NCBI RefSeq assembly: GCF_000153825.1
Contig: NZ_DS022299.1
Coordinates: 2,285,607 to 2,349,606 of the forward strand
From: Synechococcus sp. RS9916
Lineage (GTDB): Bacteria; Cyanobacteriota; Cyanobacteriia; PCC-6307; Cyanobiaceae
Direction of reading: 5' to 3'
DNA: 64,000 bases
The position numbers were made by a program, and so were the translations under genes. This document shows, in pieces, positions 16,924 to 31,900 of the stretch; positions within the stretch are counted from its first letter, which is position 1, and each line of letters opens with the position of its first letter. The notes beneath the pieces are model-generated. The model saw only the letters and a program-made list of their open reading frames with translations. It was not told the origin of the DNA and ran no database searches.

Positions 16924-19900
16924 CTAAAATTTCCACTCTAAGCCACCGCCGTAGTTGATGGATTGGGTGCTGGAAGGTGAGAGCTGACCGAGACCGTTGA
17001 TGTAGATGGAGAAGCGGTCATTGATGGCGAGATCAAGGCCGAGACCGACGTTGAACCAGGAGGACGGCGCTGGTGTGCCGTCGACAGTGAAGGATCCCTT
17101 GGGAGCGGAGTTAAAGCGCGCGGTGAGCGCGCGGTTGGTGTCACCGAGATCCCAGGCATAACCAAGGGAGATGCGGGGGATGAGGGTGGTGGATCCTGCC
17201 TTGAAGGGTTGCTTGTAGGAGAGTCCGAGCTCGAGGGGGATCGAGTTGTAGGTGGCAGCGTCGTAGGTGAGGGCGTAGCTGGCCTTACCGGGGTTGGGGG
17301 TTTTGATCAGCGGGTTGCCGGGCTGAACGTAGGCGGTGTTGTTTGAGGTGGTGGTTTCGGAGTACTGGGCTTGGTTGAGCTGGAGCCAGCTGAGGCCAAG
17401 GGAGGGTGTGAGGCTGCCCTGGTTGCCGGTGGCGATGAGGTGGCTGAGGCGGAGGCTGCCGCCGATGGCGGTGCTGCTGGATGAACCTTGTTCGGTGGAG
17501 GGGTAACCGGGGATGTTGACCTGACGGGTGATGTCGGTGGAGAAGCCACCAGCGGAGAAGGAGCCTGAGAGCCAGGTGGATGGGGTGAGGCGTTGCTTGG
17601 CGTAGAGCATGCCGCTCCAGCCCTCGGTTTTACCGAATGTGGTGGGTTCAGTGGTGGTGGTCCAGAGGTTGTCAAAGCGGCCTGCGATACCGATGAGGGT
17701 GTTGTCACCGACGAGGGTGTCAGCGCCAACGGAGGTGTTGAAGGCATTGGTGCTGTAGCCGGATTGCTCGGAGCTGCCGCTGCCGGGTGTGGTGGCATCG
17801 GAGCCGCCGGCATTGACCCAGGTGCGCCACTTGCCGCAATCAGCGGGATCACCGGTGTAGGTGTCGCCGGGCTTGAGGGATTGGACGTTGAGGATGCAGC
17901 GCTGCAGCTGGGAGAGGACAGCCGAATCGAGGGTCTCGTTGACCTCAGCTTGGAAGGCCTGACCGGTGGCGAGGGCGACTTGGGGGAAGGCGGCGGAGGT
18001 GGCGCCAGAGAGCTGGCGGTAGAGGGAGTTGAGCTCCTTGGTGGTCTCCTGGGCAAAGATCAGCGCGGCCGTGGAATTGAAGGCCGAGGTGCTGCCGGCG
18101 GCTTGGATGGTGTTGACGGCCTTGCCGACGGCGGTGGAGTTGGGATCAAGGCCCTTGGGGGTGTAGTCAACGGTGTACTTGAAGGCGAGATCGGTGCGGT
18201 TCTCGATCAGATCAAAGCCAAAGGAGGCAACGGCTGATTGGGGCGCGATGAGCTTGAGATCACCGATGGTGATGCCTTCTTGGGCATTGACGATGCCGTC
18301 TGAGATGAAGGTGCCAGGCATGGCCTGACCGACCTGGTTGGCGAGGAGCTCAACGGTGCCGTTGAGGTCAGCGCGGTAGTGGGTGGTGAGGTTGTCGGTC
18401 TCGCCGGAGCGGAGGACCAGATCAGCCTCATAGAGGGAGGTCAAGCCCGTGGTGTAATTCGCCTTCACGTTCAGATCACCGATCCGGTAAGGGCCTTTCG
18501 GGTTGATTAGGCCGCGTTGCACCAAGGTGACGTTGCCATTGGCATCGACGAGTTCGGCTTCCAGCCGTGCCCCGGGAGCGTTGTAGATGTTTTTGGTGAG
18601 GCCGGGGATCAGCACATCACCGCTGATGATCCCCCAGTTCTTGATTTCATCCGGCCCGCCCTCGCCGGTGATCGCAGGGCTGGTGCCGACGTCTCCGCCG
18701 ATGATCCAACCGCGATTGTTGATGCGCTCCACCTCAATAGTGGAGAGGTGGATTGCCGATGCATCAGGGCCGTTGCCGCCTTGGATGGTGGCGCCCTTGG
18801 CATTATCGACGCGGAGGTTGCCGTGCTGGATGCCGTTGGTGCTCTTGGTGATGCCGACGCCTCCGGTGCCTGAGGAGATGATGGTGCCGGTGTTGAGGAC
18901 GATGACTTCACCGGCCGGAGCCACGCCATCGATCGCGCCTTCTGTGATGGCAGAGACGTGGCCGTCGGGGTTTTGGTAGAGGTAGGCGCCGCCGGTGGCG
19001 TTCTGGAACAGCAGGGCAACAGCATTGGTGCCGCTGGCGGAGATGGTGCCTGAGTTGTTGATGGTGATGTCTCCGGAGCGGCCGGTGGGGCTGTCGAGCA
19101 GCGTCTCGGAGCTGTCCTTGCTGACGCCACCAAAGACGAATCCGCCTCCGCCGGCGATGGTCTGGGCAATGAGAGCGTGGGCTTTGCTACCTCTCGACGA
19201 GATCAGGCCTGAGTTGGTGAAGGTGATGTTGCCGGAGCTGGAGTTGGCGTTGGTGTTGTTCAGGGAGACGGCACCTGTAGAGGACCCAGCAACACCACCG
19301 CCGCCACCGATGGTTTGGAGGAGAACACCAAAGCTGTTGTCACCGGTGGTGGAGATGATGCCTGTGTTGGTGGCCTCGATGTCACCGGAGCTGGTGGAGG
19401 TGCCGGCATGGCCAGCGGCGGAGAAGCTGACGCTGGAGCCGCCCGTGGTGTAGCCACCCCCACCGCCGATGCTCTGAAGGACCACCGCAGGTGACAGGTC
19501 ACCGCTCGTGCTGATGCGGCCTGCATTGCTCCAGGTGATCGGGCTGCCGGTGGCTTCGGAATTTCGGCTTCCAAGACCCCCGCTCCCCAGTTGCACAGTG
19601 CCTCCTGTGCTGGCGGCAAAGCCGCCGCTTCCACCGATGCTCTGGGCGATTAATGCGGGGCTATTGAAGCCGCTGCTGAATACATTCGCCCCTTCAGTCA
19701 GGTTCAGGCTCAGCGCTCCAGCGTTGGCGTCGCCGTTGTGGAGATCGTCACTAATGCGTCCCAGGTTGAGGTCCCCTGCCACAACACCAACGGCGCCTCC
19801 ACCACCACCAAGGCTTTGCACTTGGATGGCCGTGGCGTGATCACCACCCGCTCCAACTGTGTTGTCAACGCTTAGTTGGATCGTGCCGCCGGAGCGGTCT

Positions 19901-22900
19901 CCGTTGCCGAGGCCACCCAGAGCGGCATTGCCTCCCACCGAACCAGCGACGCCACCACCACCACCGATGCTCTGGGCTCGCAACGTGGTGCTCCGATCAC
20001 CGCTGCTGGTGAGAGCCGTGTTGATCGTGAGATCGAGCGCTCCGCCGTGCCCATCAAGGGAACCAGAGTTCGCCGTGACCGTGTCAGCGCTACCTCCAAG
20101 GCCGGCATTGCCGCCGATGTTGCCAACTCGTCCACCACCACCACCGATGCTTTGCATCAGCATGGCGCTGGCATTGCTGCCCGATGTGGCTGTGGCCACT
20201 TGGCTGCTCAGGCTCAGATCAGCTCCGGAAGACAATCCGCGGTAGGTGCCGCCTAGCTGGGCATTGGCGCTGCTGTTGCCGGCATAGCCGCCGCCACCAC
20301 CGATCGTTTGATAGGCCAGGCCACTGGAGCCTTCGCCGGTCGTAATGACGCGGCTGCGGCGCCCTGCAGTGAAGGTGATCCCATCACCCCGGCCCTGGGT
20401 GCCTGAATTCCCTCCGCCCAGCAGTAGATCGCCACTAGTGATGTTGGTGTTCGGGAAGACAAGGCCCCCGCCGCCACCAATCGATTGCACAACGAAGGCT
20501 GGTGACTGCGCTCCGGTGGTCACAATCGATCCGTCATTGCCTAGCGCCAGGCTGGTGAGGTTGAGCGTCACCGCGGCCGCATTGCCTCGGGCGCCGTCGG
20601 CGCCGAGGGTGACGCTGCCGGAGGCTTCCCCGCCACGGCCGCCGCCGGCACCAATGGATTGGGCTGCGATGCCAATCGATTGCTCGCCTGTGGTGGTGAT
20701 GGTTTGGCTGCTGCGAACGCTGACGGCGGCAGCATCGCCATGCCCTCCGCTGCCTGCGCCAAGGATCAGGCTGTTGGTGGTGCTGCCCACCAGACCACCA
20801 CCCCCACCAATGCTCTGTGCGATCACGCCATCACTGGCAGCGCCATGGGTGGTGGCGTTGGCACGCATCACGATGTCGACGGCTGCACCGTCGAGCCCAA
20901 TGCTGGTGGTGGCACCGACCTGAGCTGCCCTGCTGGTCAATGGCGCATAACCACCTCCACCGCCAATGGATTGGGCCAGCACCGCTGGGGAGCCATCGCC
21001 GAAGGTGTTGAGGGCGTCCTGGATGTTGAGGGTGACGGTGGCTGCCTGATTGCTCGTCGCTGTTGTTCCCCCGAGGGAGACGGTCGTGGCGGTGGAGCCA
21101 GGTTCAGCGAACACGGCACCGCCGCCGCCACCGATGCTCTGCGCGACGATGGCCGCTGAGTTGGTGCCGCCGGTGCGGATGCTGCCGCGGTTGGTGAAGT
21201 TGATCGCACCACTGCCGTTCTGGCCCACAACCGAGCCGCCGAGAGCGACCGTCGCTCTCCCGGAGCTGGTGGTGTAGATCCCACCACCCCCGATGCTCTG
21301 CAGCACCACACCGCTGGAATTGGCCCCGGTGGTGACGACGGCGCCGGTGTTGGTGAAGTCAATGGCTCCGGCACTGCTGTTGCCACGGCCATCACCACCA
21401 ACACGCACCGATGTCGGGGCACTCCCCACGAGGCCTCCGCTCCCACCGAAGGATTGAAGTGTGACCCCCGGTGAGCTGACACCTGTGGTCGTGACGGGTG
21501 CAGCGCTACTGGCGCTGATCGCTCCTGCGCTGACATCACTGCGAACCGCTGAAACAGTTCCCACCGTGACGCTGCCATTCACGGCACCCATCAGGCCGCC
21601 GCCACCGCCGATGCTTTGCAGCACGACGCCGGGGCTGTCATCCCCCAGGGTGGTCACACTGCGTCGCAGCTGGGTGTAGTTGAGGCTGCCACCGCTGGCG
21701 TCGACGCCCGCCTTGACGTCGCCACCGATCGCCACGGATCCCCCGACATCGGCCACCACACCGCCGCCGCCGCCGATGCTTTGCAGCACAACGCCGGGGC
21801 TGTTGTCTCCAACGGTGAGCACTTCAAAGGGCAACGCCAGGGTGAGGTCTGCGCCAGTGGATGTGTCGGTGGTGTGGCCACCCAGCGCCACTTGTCCTTC
21901 GGGCACATTGCCGATCCAGCCACCACCACCACCGATCGATTGATGAATCACGCCGGGTGAGAAGGGGCCCTCCGCTTGGAGCGTGCCGCCCGCATTGACC
22001 AGCGTCAGCGTCCCACCAGAGCCATAGGTGCCTTCGGTTCCGCCACCCAGGACCACGGTGCCGCTGCCATTGGAATCACCAAGGCCCACCTGGCCGCCAC
22101 CGCCACCGACGGATTGCATGAGATAAGCGGGGGCATAGGCACCACGGGTGGCGATCACCCCATTGGCGTTGTTGATGGTCACTTCGCCCCCATCACCGCC
22201 GCCGTCATTGCTGCCCAAGGTCATCGTGCCGCTGGCCTGGCCGACGCGGCCACCACCACCTCCGACGGACTGGGCTACCACGCCAATGCTGTAAGCACCA
22301 GAGGTTTGAATGCGTCCATTGCGGTTGTTCACCACCACCGCGCCTGCATCACCGCTGGCATTCGCTGCTCCCATGACGAGCGAGCTGAGGCTGCTGCCGG
22401 CGGTTCCACCGCCGCCGCCGATGCTCTGGGCAATCACGCCTTCGGAGCGATCGCCGAGGGTGATCACGGTGCCCTGGTTGTCGACCGTCACGTCGCCGGC
22501 ATTCCCGCGTCCCCCCTCCATGCCCAGGCGCATGCGCAAGGCGTTTTGAGACGTGAAGCCACCACCACCGCCGATGCTCTGCACGATCACGCCTTGCGAT
22601 TCTTCCCCGCTCGTGATCAGTCGGGTGCCCCGACTGATGGTGAGGTCGAGCGCTCCGCTACTGCCAAGTTGTCGATAGTTACTCCCCAGACGCACAACGG
22701 CTGCCACACCTTGTCCATCGCCGCCGACGTACCCGCCACCTCCACCAACGCTTTGGGCAATCACAGCCGGAGATGATGTGCCTAGGGTCTGAATGCGTGA
22801 GCTGCCTTTGGAGACCAGCGTGACCAGTCCGGCGCTGGTGTTGCCAATCGCCTTAGACCCCATGCGCACAGAGGCGCTGGAGGTGAATGCCACGCCACCG

Positions 22901-25900
22901 CCACCACCGATCGATTGCAAGGTGAGGCCAGGGCTGTTGTTGCCTTCCGTGCTGATCTGCCAGTTCGCGCTGATGGCGCGCACCGCTGCAGCCGAGGTGT
23001 CTCCCACGCTGAGGGTGCCGAGCTCGATGCTGCGTCCTGCTACCTCGGAGGCATAACCACCACCCCCACCGATGCTTTGCAGCACGACGCCAGGGCTTTC
23101 TTCGCCCAGGGTGATTGCCTGGAACGGACCATTCAGGGTGATGCTGCCGCCTTGGCTATCGCCGATGCCATTGCTGCCTAGCTGAAGGGTGCCGCCCACG
23201 TTGTTCACACTCCCGCCGCCCCCGCCGATGCTCTGCACCATCAGCGCAGCGGAATTGTTGCCTTGGGAACTGAGGCTGGCCCCAGCGTTGCTGATCATGC
23301 GAATCGAGCCTCCATTGGCACTGCCGATCGCGTCCTGCATGCCCAGGGTGGCGTCACCGCCCACGCTGCCTAGGCGTCCACCACCACCACCGATGGCTTG
23401 CACCAGTAGCACCGGTGAGGTGGAGCCTGCGGTGGTCACGCTGCCTTGAAGGTCCACCAGCAGGGCTTGCTCCACCGGAGCTTCGGGGCAGGAGCCGATT
23501 GGGCAGGCCACGGGATAAAGCAGCCCGCTGCTGCCGCTGATGTCCAGGGCGCCACTGCTCCGGCGGCTGCCGAGGGTGCCAGTACCTGTGGTGTTGCCGG
23601 CAAAACCGCCACCACCACCAACGCTTTGCACCACCACACCAGGACTCACCTCCCCTGTGGTCTGGGCCGTGCCGCGCATGATCAGGTTGATGGCCCCACC
23701 ACTTCCGCCGGTGAGTGCCGTGGAACCCAGATTGCTCGATGTGCTGCTGTCGACCAAGGCCCAACCGCCGCCGCCGCCGATCGACTGGATCACAGCTGCT
23801 GCAGATCGGTTGCCGGCCGTTGCGATCAATCCCCGGATCGGGGAGAGCGTTAGGGCACCGGCTGATGCGTTGATGGCGGTTTTCGCCCCCAGCTGAAGGC
23901 GGGTGGTGCTGGCCTGTCCAAGACCTTGCACCGCACCGCCGCCACCGCCGACGCTCTGCGCCACAAGTCCTGGTGCAGCATCCCCAGTGGTGATGATCTG
24001 GCCGGTGTTGGCCAGAGTCAGCTCTCCGGAGGCACTGCTGTTGCTGCTGGCAAGGGCTGCTCCAAGGATCAGGTGTTCGCCGCGCCCTGCAAGGCTGCTG
24101 AGGGCGGTGAATCCCCCTCCCCCGCCAATGCTTTGCGCGATCAAGCCACCACTGTTGTTGCCAGTGGTCTGCAGATCGGCGTCATTGCTGATCGCAATCG
24201 CTCCTCCCCGTTGGAGTCCGGCGCTCGAACTGCTGCCCAGATGCACAGCGCCCTGGACGGTGTCGACCATGCCCCCGCCACCGCCGATGCTCTGAATCAC
24301 CATGGCGGGTGCGTTGTTGCCTTCGGTGAAGGCGCCTGCCCCCTGATTGGTGGCCGACACGCTGCCTCCGCTGAGGTTGGAGTTGGCGCCAGTGGCTTCA
24401 CTGGCGCCTAAATCCGCCTGGGTGTCGACTGAGCCGAACAATGTTCCGCCCCCACCCCCGAGGGAGAGCACGGCAATGGCGGCTGCGTTCGCTCCACGGG
24501 TGACCACAGTGCCGCTGTTGGTGACCGTGATGGAGCCGCCGCTGAGATCTCCCGCTGCTTCGGTGCTGCCGAGGCGCAGGGTGTTGATCGAAGCACTCGA
24601 GGCCCCGCCACCGCCGCCGATGCTCTGCAGGCGGAGGCCCTGGGCGTCGTCGCCCAAGGTGAGCACGTTGCCGGATGTTCTGATGTTCAGCGCGCCGCCA
24701 CTGGCTCCACTGCCGCCGCGTTGGCCGAACTGGCCGTTGGCGATTTGATTGCCGTCAAAGGAGGTCCAACCACCCCCCCCTCCCACGCTCTGCACTAGCA
24801 GGGCGGAGGCCCCGTCGCCGCGGGTGCTCACCCGGGTGCCGCTGTTGGTGACATTGATTGAACCTGCGGTGCTGTTGTCGCTGCTGGTGGCACCCAGATT
24901 CAGCACAGTGCCGGATCCCTGATCATTCGACCGGCTGACATCCGAGAGAAAGCCGCCGCCTCCCCCGACGGACTGCGCCAGCAGTGCCACGGACCCCGTG
25001 CCGAGGGTGGTCAGGGTGTTGGTGTTGGTCACACTGACGGACCCCGCTGTTGCCCGTGAGGCTTGCACCGCGCCCAGGGTGATGGCGGGGGAGTCGCTGG
25101 CGCTGGCGAACCCACCGCCTCCCGCGATGCTCTGGGCTACCAGAGCACTGGAACCGCGCAGGGTCGTGGCCACTGGGCCGCTGTTGCTGACGCTTACATC
25201 ACCACTGTTGGCTGTGGCTGCTCCTTGCATGCCGAAGCGGAGAACGTCGTTGCCAAGGCGTCCGGCGACGCCACCACCACCACCAACGCTCTGTGCCAGG
25301 AGACCAGGGGATTGAATCCCGGCGGTGGTCACCGTGGCTGTGTTTATCAGGCTCACGTCGCCACCACTGATGACGTAGGTGTCGTTGAGGCTGATCAGAT
25401 CGGTGCCTCCGCCGAGTCGGCCCAGGCTGAGGCCTTCGCGGGTCTGGGACCCTGCATAGCCCCCGCCACCGCCGATACTTTGGGCGATCAGGCCACCGGA
25501 GTTCTGCCCGGTGGTGAGCACCCGCGCTCCTTCGTTGGTGAGGCTCACCGATGCCCCGTTGGCCACCAAGGAGTCCGTGGTTTGCACGATGCCCATTTGC
25601 AAGGCGCCGGCGAGGTTGTTCGCCCTGCCGCCGCCGCCGCCGATGCTCTGGGCAAAGGCTGCAGGGGCGTCATTTCCTTGGGTGGCCAGGGTGGCTGTGT
25701 TCAGGATGGTCACGGCGCCACCGGAGGCGCGGCCGCTGCCACGCACACTGCCCATGCTCAATGCACCGGCTTGGTTGCCCACCACCCCGCCACCACCACC
25801 GATCGACTGACCCACCAGAGCAGCGGCACCGGCTCCTGTGCTTGTGAGATCGGCGCGATTGGTGATGCTGACGCTGCCGCCTGAGGTGTTGCCGTTGTTG

Positions 25901-28900
25901 TCGGTGGCACCCAACAACGCATTTGTGGAGGCATCCACTTCCGCGGTGATCCATCCACCACCGCCTCCGATCGATTGCGCCAGCAGCGGCCGGGCGTAAT
26001 CGCCGGTGGTGACCACCGCACCGGTGTTGGTGACGCTGATGGAGCCACCGGCACCATCGAGCGTGTCATTGCTGCCCAGTTGCAGATCAAAGTCGAGGGT
26101 CTTTTCACCCAGCCTGCGGGCAATGCCGCCGCCGGCACCGATCGACTGCACCACGAGTGCACTGGAGGAGGTACCTGTGCTGACCAACCGGCCGCTGTTG
26201 CTGATCTCCACATCGCCGGCGTTGCCGTCGCTCACCCCCTGGCTTCCCAGGGTGATGGTGCGTGCAAACACAGGGTTGTTGGCGATGGTGGTGAAGCCGC
26301 CGCCGCCGCCGATGCTTTGCGCCGTGAGCAGGGCCGAACTGCGGCCAAAAGACCGGAGGTCGCCGCTGTTGGAGAGGGTGACCGCTCCGGCATTCGCGAT
26401 CGCCAGATCGCTGCCTCCCATTTGCAGAGACGTTCCCTCTGTTAACCCGATGATTCCGCCCCCTCCGGCCAGGCTTTGAACGACAAGGGCAGAGGAGCCT
26501 CCATTCAGAGTGGTGATGTTGGCGCGGTTGCTGACCTCGACGTCTCCCCCGTTGGAGGTTTGCAGGGAGCTGCCGCCCAGGGTGGAGGGGGAGTTGCTTA
26601 GTCCCAGACGGCCTCCGCCACCGCCGAGGCTCTGCACCACCAGACCAGCGGACCCCTGACCCCGGGTGGTGATCGTGGCGCCTTGGCTGTTGACCGTGAT
26701 GTCTCCACCGCTGACTCCGGTGCGGGCCGTGCTGTTGGTGGTGCCCAGTTGAGCGCTTGTGCCTCCAGACCCAGAAGCACTTCCCCCACCCCCACCAATG
26801 CTTTGCACCAGTACGGCGGGGGAGGTGACCCCCTGTGTTTCGATCGCAGCACGATTGGTGACCGTGATGCCACCCCCACGGGCGGTGGCACCGAGATCCG
26901 TGGCCCCCAGTTGCAGGCTGCCGCCGGCAGAAGCCATCACGCCACCACCACCGCCAATGCTTTGCACCGTCAGCGCTGCGGAATTGTCTCCCAGTGCCAG
27001 CAGGTCGGATCGGTTGGTGACCGCGACGTTGCCGCCGGAGCTGTTGCCGTCGCTGCCATTGGTGCCCAGTCGTGTCTGTGCTCGATTGCCCGCATTCACA
27101 AGGGCATAGCCACCGCCGCCGCCGATGCTCTGGGCGGTGAACACCGGTGCGTTGTCACCTCGGGTACTGAGCTGTGCAGCGGTGCTGGTCACGGTCACCG
27201 CACCGGCGTTGCCGGTGACGTTGCCTGTCGCTCCAAAGGTGAGGTTGTAGTCCTCGTTGCCGTTGGCTTCGGAGATGAATCCACCGCCACCGGCGATGCT
27301 CTGGGCGATCAGGGCTGCGGATCCCTTTCCGGCCGTCTGGATCACAGACTGGTTGGTCACCGTGACGTTGCCGGCGTTGGCTTGACCGCTACCGCTGGCA
27401 CCAATGGCAATACTGCTCCCAGCGGCTGTGGCACTGGTGCCACCGCCGCCGCCGACGGATTGCGCCATCAGGCCAGCTGCATTCAGCCCGAGGGTGGTGA
27501 TTGTGGAGCGGTTCGTCACGGTCACGTCTCCTCCCGGATTCGCGCCCTGTTGGTTGGCACCCAGCACCAGGTCGTCGCCCAGGGTCAGGCCCGTGTAACC
27601 ACCGCCCCCTCCAATCGACTGCACCAGCAGTGCTGTGCTGTTGCGCCCTTCGGTGGCGATCTGTGTGTGTTCACTGGTTACTGTCACGGCACCGGCAGTC
27701 CCGCTGGCAGCACCACTGCTCCCAAGGACGGCCGAACCGATCACACTGCCCAGCCAGCCCCCGCCGCTGGCGATGCTTTGCACCACAAGTGCCGGTGCAT
27801 TGAGGCCACTGGTTTGGATTGTGTCGCCACTGCCGGTGAAGCGGACGGCTCCGGCATCGCTCAGGCCAGAGCCACGGCTGTTGGTTTGGCCTAATTGAAC
27901 TGACCCCAGGGTGCTGGCGCCGAGACCGCCACCACCGCCGATGCTCTGCACCACCAGGCCTGCTGCTTGCTTGCCCAGGGTGATGACGGAGCCGTTCTGG
28001 GTGGTGCTGACGCCTCCAGCGCTCAAGGTGCCGCTGACCTGACTGGCCCCTAGGGCGATGCTGTCGCCAGCGTTGCCGACCACACCGCCGCCGCCGCCGA
28101 TCGATTGGATCACGGCACCAGCGGAGGAGTCGCCCGCTGTGGAGATGGCACTGGCGTTGGTGATATTGACCGCCCCACCTTGGAGGGTTGTGCCCGCCTG
28201 GGCACCGAGCTGGGCATCGGCTGTGCTGAGCAGCAGCGACCATCCGCCACCGCCGCCGATGCTTTGGACCACCAGGGCTGGACTGATTTCCCCGAGGGTG
28301 ACCAGTCGTTCGCCGCTGTTGCGGAGCTGCACCATGCCGCCTTCGGCGTTGCCCACTCTGGTGCTGCCCAGGTGGACGCTGAAGGGAGTATCGGTGCTTT
28401 GGCGTGAGGTCTCGGCAATGAAACCGCCGCCGCCGGCGATGCTTTGGGCCATCAGTGCAGGGGAGCCGTTGGCACCGGTCTGCAGGGTGCTGCTGTTGGT
28501 GACCGAGACCCTGTCGGAACTAGCGTTGCGGGTGTTGCCCCCTCCCAGCTGGGTTCTGGCCCCACCTGCGGTGGCCACGGTGCCTCCACCACCGCCGATC
28601 GACTGCGCCAGTAGAGCAGCTGAATTGATGCCGAGGGTGGTGATTGCCCCTCGGTTGGTGACGTTCACGCTCCCGCCACTTCCTGACAGGCTTCCTCCCA
28701 AGGTGATGCTGTCCCCCGCTGACAGTCCTGCGATGCCACCCCCACCGCCAATGCTTTGAGCGAGCAAGCCGATGGCGTTGCGCCCATGGCTTTCCAAGAG
28801 GCCCCGGTTGGTCACGCTGACCTCGCCGCCGGATCCGCTGCCGGTGCCAGAGCCCCCCAATGTGACTGCGGTCTGAAGGCTGGCGATGGAGCCGCCACCC

Positions 28901-31900
28901 CCACCGATGGATTGCACCCGCAGGACGGCCGAGTTGTTTCCGCGACTGATCAACTCCTTGCCCGTTTGGGTCACCGAGACTGCGCCGCCATCACCACTGC
29001 CGTTGAGGGTGATGGCCCCCAGCTGGATTGGGCTGTTGCCGGCACCGATCTCCCCTGCACTGCCGCCGCCAGCGCCGATCGATTGCACGTTGATCAGGGG
29101 GCTGTGCTCCCCAGTGCTGAGGATCGATCCGCGGTTGCTGAAGGTGATAACGCCGCTGGACTGCTCGCCGCTGCTGGCAGTGGAGCCCAGGTTTGCTTGC
29201 CCAACGACCGACCCCGCTGCACCGCCGCCGCCACCGATGGATTGGAGGCTGATGGCACCGGAGTAGTTGCCGCTCACCACAACCGTGGCCTGGTTGGTGG
29301 CGTTGATGCTCCCCCCCAGCATGCTGCCGCTGCTGTTGCTCGCACCGGCCTGGAGTGCTCCGCTCACAGGACCCACCCAGCCGCCGCCGCCGCCAACGCT
29401 TTGGACCATGAGCGCCGGGCTGTAATCGCCCTTGTTGATCAGCAGATCACCTTTGGAGGTCAGCTGAATGCTGGCGCCATCGAGCGTGGTGCCGGCGTCG
29501 CTGTACAGGCTTCCCAATGTGGCGGAGCCACCGACGCTTGAGACGTGCCCACCACCACCGCCCAGGCTTTGCGCCATCAGGATCGGAGCGAACGACCGCT
29601 CGGTTTGCAGATCGGCGCTGTTGGTCAGCTGCAGTTCACCACCGCGTTGGCTGCCGTTGGCGGCTTGTGAACCCAGCTGCGCTGCCGCAGTGATCTGGTC
29701 GACACCGCCGCCGCCGCCGCCGATGCTCTGCACTACCAGAGCCGGGGAATCGATCCCTTCTGTGATCAGGGTGGCGGAGTTGGTGAGCGCAATCGCACCG
29801 GCATCGCCGCTGGCATCGTTGCTGCCCAGTGTTGCCGTGCTGTAGTTGCTGGCGGCTTCACCGCCGCCGCCGCCGATGCTGCTGATGGCGATCGCAGCGG
29901 AATTTCGCCGGTTGGTGGTGATCGTGCCGCGGTTGGTGATGGTGATCGCGCCTCCATCGCCACTGCTGCCACCACTGTTGCCCAGCTGGATGGCGCTGTT
30001 GCTCACAGATCCGGTCACGCGGCCGCCACCGCCGCCGATGCTGCGGGCCACCACTCCCGTGGCATTGATGCCACTGGTGCTGATCGCACCGCTGTTGGTG
30101 ATGGTGATCGTGCCGGCGTTGCCATTGCCTCCGTTGCTGGCACCCAGGCTGATGCTGCCGCTGGTCATCCCGGCATCGCCGCCGCCGCCGCCGATGCTGA
30201 GGGCACTGATGGCAATCCCATCAGGGCCTTGGGTGCTGATGGGTGCGCTGTTGGTGATGCTGATGTTGGCAGCATCGCCGCCACTGCCCCCGCGCGTTCC
30301 AAGCTTGAGGTTCAACGCCGAGGTGCTGGACACACTGCCGCCGCCCCCTCCGAGGCTCTGGGCACCCAAGCCATAGGAGCCCTCGCCGCGCACCTCGATG
30401 CTGCCGCTGTTGGTGATCGCCACCGCACCGCTGTTGCCACCATCGCCACCGGATCCTCCGAGCAGCACGCTTGCGTTGTTGAGCAGGCTGTTGCCTCCTC
30501 CGGCGATGGCGATGCGGCCACCGCCACCACCAATCGACTGACCGAACAGGCCGTGCGATTGCATGCCGGTGGTGACGATGGTGCCGCTGTTGTTCAGGTT
30601 GACGCTCCCACCGTCGCCGCCACTGCCGCCACTGCCGCCACTGCCGCCGATTTGTAGTGAACCGCGCACAGCGGTGCGTTGCTCTGCATCGGCAATGCTG
30701 ACGCTTGCGCCACCGCCGCCGCCGCCGATGCTCTGGGCATAGAGGCCAATGGCATTCACCCCCGTGGTGAGCAGGTTGGTGCTGTTGGTGGCGTTGATGC
30801 TGCCGGCGTTGCCACCGCTTCCGCCTGAGCCGCCAATCTGCCCCTCGAGATCGATCACAGAGCGTGTTGTGCCTGCAGCCACCGTGGTGGCGAGACCACC
30901 GCCGCCGCCAAGGGTCTGGAGCATGAGTGCTGTGGATGCGGCACCACTGGTGAGGATGCGACCGCCCTCGCTGCTGAACGACAGGGCTTGGCCCTCACCC
31001 CCATCACCGCCCGCACTGCCAAGGGCGACGTTGACGTTGACAAGGCCGTTCTGGACATCGTCGATGGTGTGGCTCGCTGCGCCACCGCCGCCGCCGATGC
31101 TCTGCAGGGTGAGGCCAGGGCTGTTGTTGCCGCTGGTCTGAATCAGCAGTTCTCCCAGGCTCACTTGAATGGCGCCAGCATCGCCGCCACCGCCTCCCAG
31201 GCTTGTGGTCGTGGTGCTGCGGGTGGCTTTGGCGATCACGGTGCCGGCCTGGCCGCCTCCGCCGCCGATTGATTGCAGCAGCACGGCCGGGCTCGCCTCG
31301 CCGCTGGTGAGCACGGTGAGGCTGTCGTTGCGGCCATGGCTGAAGTTGACGCGGCCACCATTCCCACCGCTGCCGCCATCACTGCCCATGGTTGTCGTCA
31401 TGGATGAGGCATAGCTCGCTTGGTCGCTATCGCTGGTTTTGATCACTGAGCCACCGGCACCACCGCCGCCGCCGATGCTTTGAATCAACACGCCGACCGA
31501 TTGATCCCCCCGGGTGATCACGTTTCCGGTGACTTCGCCCCTGAGTTGCTGCCCGAGCCCTCCATTGCCGCCGTCAGCGTCGGAGTCTTCATCCACCGAC
31601 AGCCCGAAGGTATAGATCGATTCGATTGTCGTTGTGGTGTCGGAGTCAACGTTGCTGGTGACGGCCCCTCCCTGACCACCACCGCCACCCACGGACTGCA
31701 ACAGCACCCCATGGGAGTTGTCTCCTGTGGTGATCAGCGTTCCGTCGATGTAGGCACTGACCCTGCCGCTCTGACCACCGTCGCCGCCTGCACCGCCCAT
31801 GCTGAAGCTGGCCGACAGGTTGCCGCTGGTGTTGCCACTGTTGACGGTTCCAGTCGACCCGCCGCCCCCACCCACGGACTGCAGGAACAGGGCATGGGCG